A model generated the notes under the pieces. The model did no database searches, had not been told where the DNA came from, and worked only from the letters and a program-made list of their open reading frames with translations. The position numbers were made by a program, and so were the translations under genes. From positions 128,255 through 192,254 of the forward strand of contig JAQENU010000003.1 of NCBI GenBank assembly GCA_027676805.1: a stretch of DNA of 64,000 nt, given 5' to 3'. Positions 62,168-64,000 of the stretch are shown here, one piece after another (the first letter of the stretch is position 1; the number at the start of each line of letters is the position of its first letter). The stretch comes from Coprobacillaceae bacterium UN01-12pH3A (lineage in GTDB: Bacteria; Bacillota_I; Bacilli_A; Erysipelotrichales; Coprobacillaceae).

Positions 62168-63898
62168 TTAATGGTTTGGTGTTTTTAGCCAAAGCTTTCG
62201 ATAAGCCTCTGCTTCAATCGGTTTTCCCATCAGAAAACCCTGACCGATGTTGCAGCCGATCTTTTTAAGATATTCCCATTCTTCCGGTTCTTCAATCCCC
62301 TCACAGACCACACTCATCCCAATGTCATGAGCTAACTGAATGATCTTTTCGATAATGATCTGTGTTCGAATGTTGGTGCTGTACCCCTTCAGCATACTTT
62401 TATCAATTTTTAGAATGTCTGCCGGAACCACGCTTAATAGGTTTAAAGAAGCATAACCGGTACCAAAGTCATCAATGGCAATTTTATAATGATGTTCATG
62501 CAGCTGCTCTGTCAAACGCACCATTTTTTCACTGTTTTCTACAAAAGCTGACTCTGTCAATTCAAAAATAATATATTCATGGGGAATCCGATAGCGATCA
62601 ATCACCGCACAAAAATCTTTAAAATAATTATCTTCTTCAATATGCAGTCTTGACTGATTCGTAGAGATAGGATGTACTTCTACCCCTGCGTCTATCCACT
62701 TTCTCATCTGCCGGCAAATCTTATCAAGCATATAATAATCAAACGAGAAGATAAACCCCTGCTCTTCAAAAATCGGAATAAATTCACCGGGCATACGAAT
62801 CTCCTCTTTAGTGATCCATCTTACCAGCGCTTCTCCTGCCACTAAAGTTCCTGAGGTCAAATCAAACTGCGGCTGTATATAAAGCGCAAATTCATTTTTT
62901 TCCATTGCCTTCGGTGCTTCTTCCAGTAATTTACTTCGCTGATACTGAGCCGTCATCATCCATTCCTCATAATATGCGTAGTGATGGCGATGGCTAATTG
63001 AGCGGCTTCCTTTTTTCTGAGCGATCAATGCCTTATCCAACATATCTTTGATGTATTCGGTATGATCATTTTCAATTTGATAGATTCCTATATTAAAGTG
63101 AATTTTTGTTTCTAATCGCTGACGAATCTGCTGATCAATCAGAACTGTTTCCAGCTCTTCTACCCTTTTTTCTAAAGAGGGTTTATCTTCAAAACAATAC
63201 AGCATGGCAAAAACATCTTTCTCCACCCGTCCGCACGCTTCACGCTCTTTCAAGGTCGCAAAAAGGTTCTTCGCAATATGCTTCAATACCAAATCCCCCA
63301 TCTTATAACCATGACGACGATTCACAAAGCGAAAATCCCGAATACCAAATTTGATCATGACATATTTCTGCTTCGGATATTGTTTTAAAAGTACAGCCGC
63401 TTCTTCCTCAAATCCCTGCAAATTATTGATCTGTGTCAAAGGATCGAGCATCGCTGCCTTTTGGATCACTTCTAGCTGCTGATGCAAAGACAAAGAACCC
63501 TCTCGACTCATCAGTCGTTCATCTTTAATAGAAGAATAGAAATGAGTCAGACACCAATCTTTTTCTTCTTGCCATATACTGCTGATACAAATCTCAATTT
63601 TTCTAAATTGATCTTTTTCCAGATTCAACTCAATCGTCATGGTTCCTACCGCAAAGCAGATAAGCGGATGAAGAGGAAAGACATAATAATCCTGATGCTT
63701 AATTTCCACCTTACCCTGATAATCATCACGCAGCTGCCTAAGGTAAGATAGGGTGATCTGTTTATCATAGTGCTTCTGATCCTCACTGATCCACAGTAAT
63801 TTCTCTGATAGATGGGATGCAAACACATCATCTTCTTTTTGTTCAAAAAACCATACAATCATAGATTCACTTAAATCTTTAATCTTCTTTTCAATCAT
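62168..63898 (-). CDS. EAL-domain c-di-GMP phosphodiesterase with degenerate GGDEF and N-terminal NTF2-like domain
   Basis: 576 residues from the ATG at 63898 (AGGGGG six bases upstream; the ATG at 63904 would touch the SD). Residues about 1-135 resemble an NTF2/SnoaL-like sensor domain. About 150-300 is a GGDEF fold whose signature is EKDVF rather than GGDEF, so synthesis is not expected. About 325-575 is an EAL domain with GEALVRW, TNQSRLH, FELTESA, IDDFGTGYAS, LKIDKSML, CEGIEEPEEW and QGFLMGKP, all catalytic residues kept. It should hydrolyse c-di-GMP, possibly with GTP as regulator through the dead GGDEF. Confidence 0.9.
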   Translation of the reverse strand: MIEKKIKDLSESMIVWFFEQKEDDVFASHLSEKLLWISEDQKHYDKQITLSYLRQLRDDYQGKVEIKHQDYYVFPLHPLICFAVGTMTIELNLEKDQFRKIEICISSIWQEEKDWCLTHFYSSIKDERLMSREGSLSLHQQLEVIQKAAMLDPLTQINNLQGFEEEAAVLLKQYPKQKYVMIKFGIRDFRFVNRRHGYKMGDLVLKHIAKNLFATLKEREACGRVEKDVFAMLYCFEDKPSLEKRVEELETVLIDQQIRQRLETKIHFNIGIYQIENDHTEYIKDMLDKALIAQKKGSRSISHRHHYAYYEEWMMTAQYQRSKLLEEAPKAMEKNEFALYIQPQFDLTSGTLVAGEALVRWITKEEIRMPGEFIPIFEEQGFIFSFDYYMLDKICRQMRKWIDAGVEVHPISTNQSRLHIEEDNYFKDFCAVIDRYRIPHEYIIFELTESAFVENSEKMVRLTEQLHEHHYKIAIDDFGTGYASLNLLSVVPADILKIDKSMLKGYSTNIRTQIIIEKIIQLAHDIGMSVVCEGIEEPEEWEYLKKIGCNIGQGFLMGKPIEAEAYRKLWLKTPNH

Positions 63899-63976
63899 GT
63901 TCATCCCCCTACCCTCTATTCCTAAAAGCCTTGATTAATTCTGCTGTTTTTAACGATTTATCATGGATAGCTGTAT

Positions 63977-64000
63977 ACAACATAATACGCATTATGTTGT
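63977..64000. repeat. Perfect inverted repeat at the right window edge
   Basis: ACAACATAAT/ATTATGTTGT around an ACGC centre. It may be an operator or a terminator stem continuing past the edge; no T-run is visible inside the window. Confidence 0.6.

Overview
This window comes from a low-GC Gram-positive (Bacillota) chromosome that uses the standard genetic code. The best guess is a gut Erysipelotrichia-type organism. Supporting signs are AT-rich intergenic DNA, strong Shine-Dalgarno sites, CIRCE/HrcA heat-shock control, a T-box in front of alaS, Bacillus-like gene order (alaS-ireB-ruvX-DUF1292-mltG-trmR-U32-U32-udk-greA), Listeria-Bacteroides-repeat surface proteins and a C-terminal multi-helix anchor typical of this group. 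Species cannot be fixed from sequence alone.

Layout. 0-2.5 kb: a truncated exported surface protein, a small XRE regulator, tRNA-Arg(CCT) and a Fic protein. 2.6-7.6 kb (minus strand): an HD/HD-GYP phosphodiesterase, an AI-2E-type permease, a PAP2 phosphatase, CysE, an acyltransferase and DHFR. 8-9.9 kb: an autoregulated GntR (YtrA-type) regulator with a two-gene ABC exporter. 10-14.5 kb: single-gene units (DUF1905/C39-like fusion, MerR, cation/proton antiporter, HxlR, nitroreductase). 14.9-17.7 kb: accessory patch with two tiny membrane proteins, two GNAT acetyltransferases with unusual leaders, and mobile-element debris of higher GC, next to tRNA-His. 18-26.7 kb: sugar and phosphate housekeeping (paralogous Cof-type HAD phosphatases, NUDIX, and a ROK-controlled operon of a double-HAD fusion, a DUF1349 protein and a sugar acetyltransferase, divergent from a secreted phosphatase-superfamily enzyme). 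26.7-27.6 kb: a gene-poor AT-rich gap with two tandem inverted repeats.

27.6-64 kb is core chromosome. It holds fakA/asp23 divergent from rpmB; hrcA-grpE-dnaK-dnaJ with two CIRCE elements; comEA-comEC-holA-sdaA-hemW; a class-I amidotransferase with ruvA-ruvB; a DEAD-box helicase; a 2-hydroxyacid dehydrogenase with an unusual N-terminal domain; an LCP cell-wall ligase; pepT; a large surface protein beside a BTAD-type regulator; then the alaS-to-greA block, in which TrmR and the two U32 proteins together should make the 5-methoxyuridine wobble modification. The right edge carries an EAL protein with a degenerate GGDEF domain.

No CRISPR array, intact transposase, integrase or rRNA was seen. The most interesting unexplained items are the candidate translation attenuator before the second GNAT gene, the dehydrogenase fused to a domain resembling the ABC-3C middle component, a MerR-type operator shared between two distant promoters, the DUF1905/C39-like fusion, the Cys/His-rich tail on the DUF1292 protein, and the inverted-repeat cluster near 27.4 kb.
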